A stretch of 64,000 bases of DNA from DASUNQ01 sp044866775. Lineage in GTDB: Bacteria > Acidobacteriota > Thermoanaerobaculia > Multivoradales > UBA5704. The position numbers and the translations under genes are program-made. The stretch lies in NCBI GenBank assembly GCA_044866775.1, contig JBIOUG010000162.1:8614-72613 (forward strand), in the 5' to 3' direction. Shown piece after piece: positions 63,251 through 64,000 of the stretch; position 1 is the first letter of the stretch; each line of letters opens with the position of its first letter. The notes under the pieces were generated by a model that worked only from the letters and a program-made list of their open reading frames with translations, had not been told where the DNA came from and did no database searches.

Positions 63251-63336
63251 TACAGGTTAGGCGACGCGGGATCCCAAACTCTGAACACTCAAGGAGCAAG
63301 CTCACATGACCGGCTCAATCCAAAAGGAGGATCCCG

Positions 63337-63849
63337 ATGCCCAGATTCATCGTGCCGTTGACCGCCAGCGTCATCATCCTTTTTGCCTTTGCACCAGGAC
63401 CCTCATATGCGACATCATTCGTGGACGATCACGGCTACGACTACGCTAGAACTACCTTCGACTTCGACCACGACGGTACCCCTGATGAACTTCGTCTCAT
63501 CGGCGATCGGGACCGCGGCTGGTTCCTTGCAGTCTCGTTCAGCTCAACACGTGGGACGCTGATTTCCGACATTCAAGATCCCGGCATTCAAAAAACTCAG
63601 GTGTGGATCGACATAGATGGGGATGGCATTCCAGACTACTGCCGCTTCATTGGCGGAGGCGATGTGCAGAAGGTTTCCTGTAACTTCTTGAGACCTCTAG
63701 GCTGGGCCGCGGACATGGTTTCGCCGGTCACAGATTGGGGATACCCCGAGACGCGAGTGTGGTACCCAGCTGCCTCAGGCCAGCATGGTCGTTTCTGCCG
63801 TGGAATTGGCGATCATTCCCACCCAACAACCGTCTGCAGCACGTGGTGA
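63337..63849 (+). CDS. Small secreted protein with two Asp-rich (calcium-loop-like) repeats
   Basis: 170 aa. ATG preceded by AAAAGGAGGATC, a strong ribosome binding site. A clear signal peptide (MPRFIVPLTASVIILFAFAPGPSYA) is followed by DFDHDGTPDELRL (about 43) and DIDGDGIPDYCRF (about 92), loops like those of FG-GAP, dockerin or EF-hand proteins. Three Cys in the mature part could form disulfides. No function was recognised. Base composition is visibly less GC-rich than the rest of the window and the gene stands alone between element remnants, so recent acquisition, perhaps as a cassette, is likely. Confidence 0.7.
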   Translation: MPRFIVPLTASVIILFAFAPGPSYATSFVDDHGYDYARTTFDFDHDGTPDELRLIGDRDRGWFLAVSFSSTRGTLISDIQDPGIQKTQVWIDIDGDGIPDYCRFIGGGDVQKVSCNFLRPLGWAADMVSPVTDWGYPETRVWYPAASGQHGRFCRGIGDHSHPTTVCSTW

Positions 63850-63979
63850 TTCCTCGAATGTCGTGGCGCGTCGCCCACTGCTGTCCCACCAACAAGGGGT
63901 GAGTAAGGCCTGAATCCGAGTTCCTTTGTTAGAATGGGAGTTGCCGAGAAACCCATGGAAACAAAGGAGGATCCAGGCC

Positions 63980-64000
63980 TTGGCTCACCATTCTACTGTG
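63980..64000 (+). CDS. Probable IS4-type transposase, first codons only (partial)
   Basis: After ACAAAGGAGGATCC a TTG codon begins a frame reading (M)AHHSTV up to the window edge. Many IS4-family transposases with a DUF4372 head start with MAHHNTVFSQLLKL or a close variant, so an insertion sequence probably begins here. Only seven codons are visible. The preceding 100 bases should contain its left end; no terminal repeat can be shown without the other end. Confidence 0.45.

Larger units (their letters stand above)
62878..63336. other. 459-bp region without a convincing gene
   Basis: The stretch holds a TATAAT box, a tiny frame of 36 codons, and the inverted repeat listed separately. No RNA gene or other conserved element was recognised. 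Two separate insertion-type signals flank it, so it is probably a patchwork of element remnants. Confidence 0.6.

Noticed and set aside
1..64000. CRISPR array, rRNA operon, MbtH-like gene or phosphopantetheinyl transferase
   Set aside because: No regular spaced repeats, rRNA sequence or matching protein was seen anywhere in the window.

Overview
The window is high-GC bacterial DNA that is almost fully coding. The ADOP-type orphan permease, the multihaem cytochrome/TPR protein and the CRTAC1-like lipoprotein point to Acidobacteriota or a neighbouring soil or sediment phylum. This is an inference from family distribution; no rRNA gene or other phylogenetic marker is present.

Positions 1-45463 hold a very large hybrid NRPS-PKS cluster, all on the + strand. 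It starts with the 3' end of a TauD/SyrP-like 2-oxoglutarate dioxygenase, followed by five megasynthase genes and a translationally coupled permease. Domain order read from motifs (I = interface-like condensation domain without HHxxxDG): NRPS1 I-A(Asx)-T-E; NRPS2 C-A(Cys-like, unusual code)-T-C; NRPS3 I-A(Asx)-T-Cy-A(Cys)-T; PKS/NRPS4 KS-AT(malonyl)-T-Cy-A(Cys)-T-C-A(Ser)-T-C-A(Asx, A10 deleted)-T-KS-AT(malonyl)-KR-T-E; NRPS5 C-A(Ala)-T-Cy-A(Cys)-[Ox-Ox inserted]-T-TE. The predicted product is a peptide-polyketide with beta-hydroxylated Asx residues, at least two thiazolines (or derived rings), a terminal thiazole after Ala, Ser, and two malonate-derived units. No known compound was recognised with this order. 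The two I-A(Asx)-T modules together with the adjacent dioxygenase suggest paired beta-hydroxylation, as known from beta-hydroxyaspartate siderophores, so a metal-binding product is plausible.

Positions 45513-50045 encode a membrane multihaem cytochrome c/TPR protein and an FG-GAP/ASPIC-UnbV (CRTAC1-like) lipoprotein. At 50221-51445 lie a RepA-like plasmid replication initiator gene (- strand), a tandem 11-bp repeat and a 45-bp copy of the 3' half of tRNA-Lys(UUU) with no 5' half. Together these look like the right end (att) of an element integrated into a tRNA-Lys gene, so the DNA to the left, possibly the whole cluster, may be mobile cargo.

Right of the att remnant the content changes to ordinary small genes: dodecin, a Cys-motif protein, a CBS/radical SAM pair (- strand), and OsmC and Hsp20-like proteins. 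A heavy-metal RND efflux operon (TolC-like, CusB-like with a metal-binding N terminus, CusA-like) follows. cusA carries a CT-dinucleotide frameshift near its 3' end. A Cys-rich lipoprotein follows and ends directly against a truncated, frameshifted IS91-type transposase. The last 1.1 kb holds a 20-bp inverted repeat, a small secreted protein with Asp-rich loops, and the first codons of a probable IS4-type transposase.
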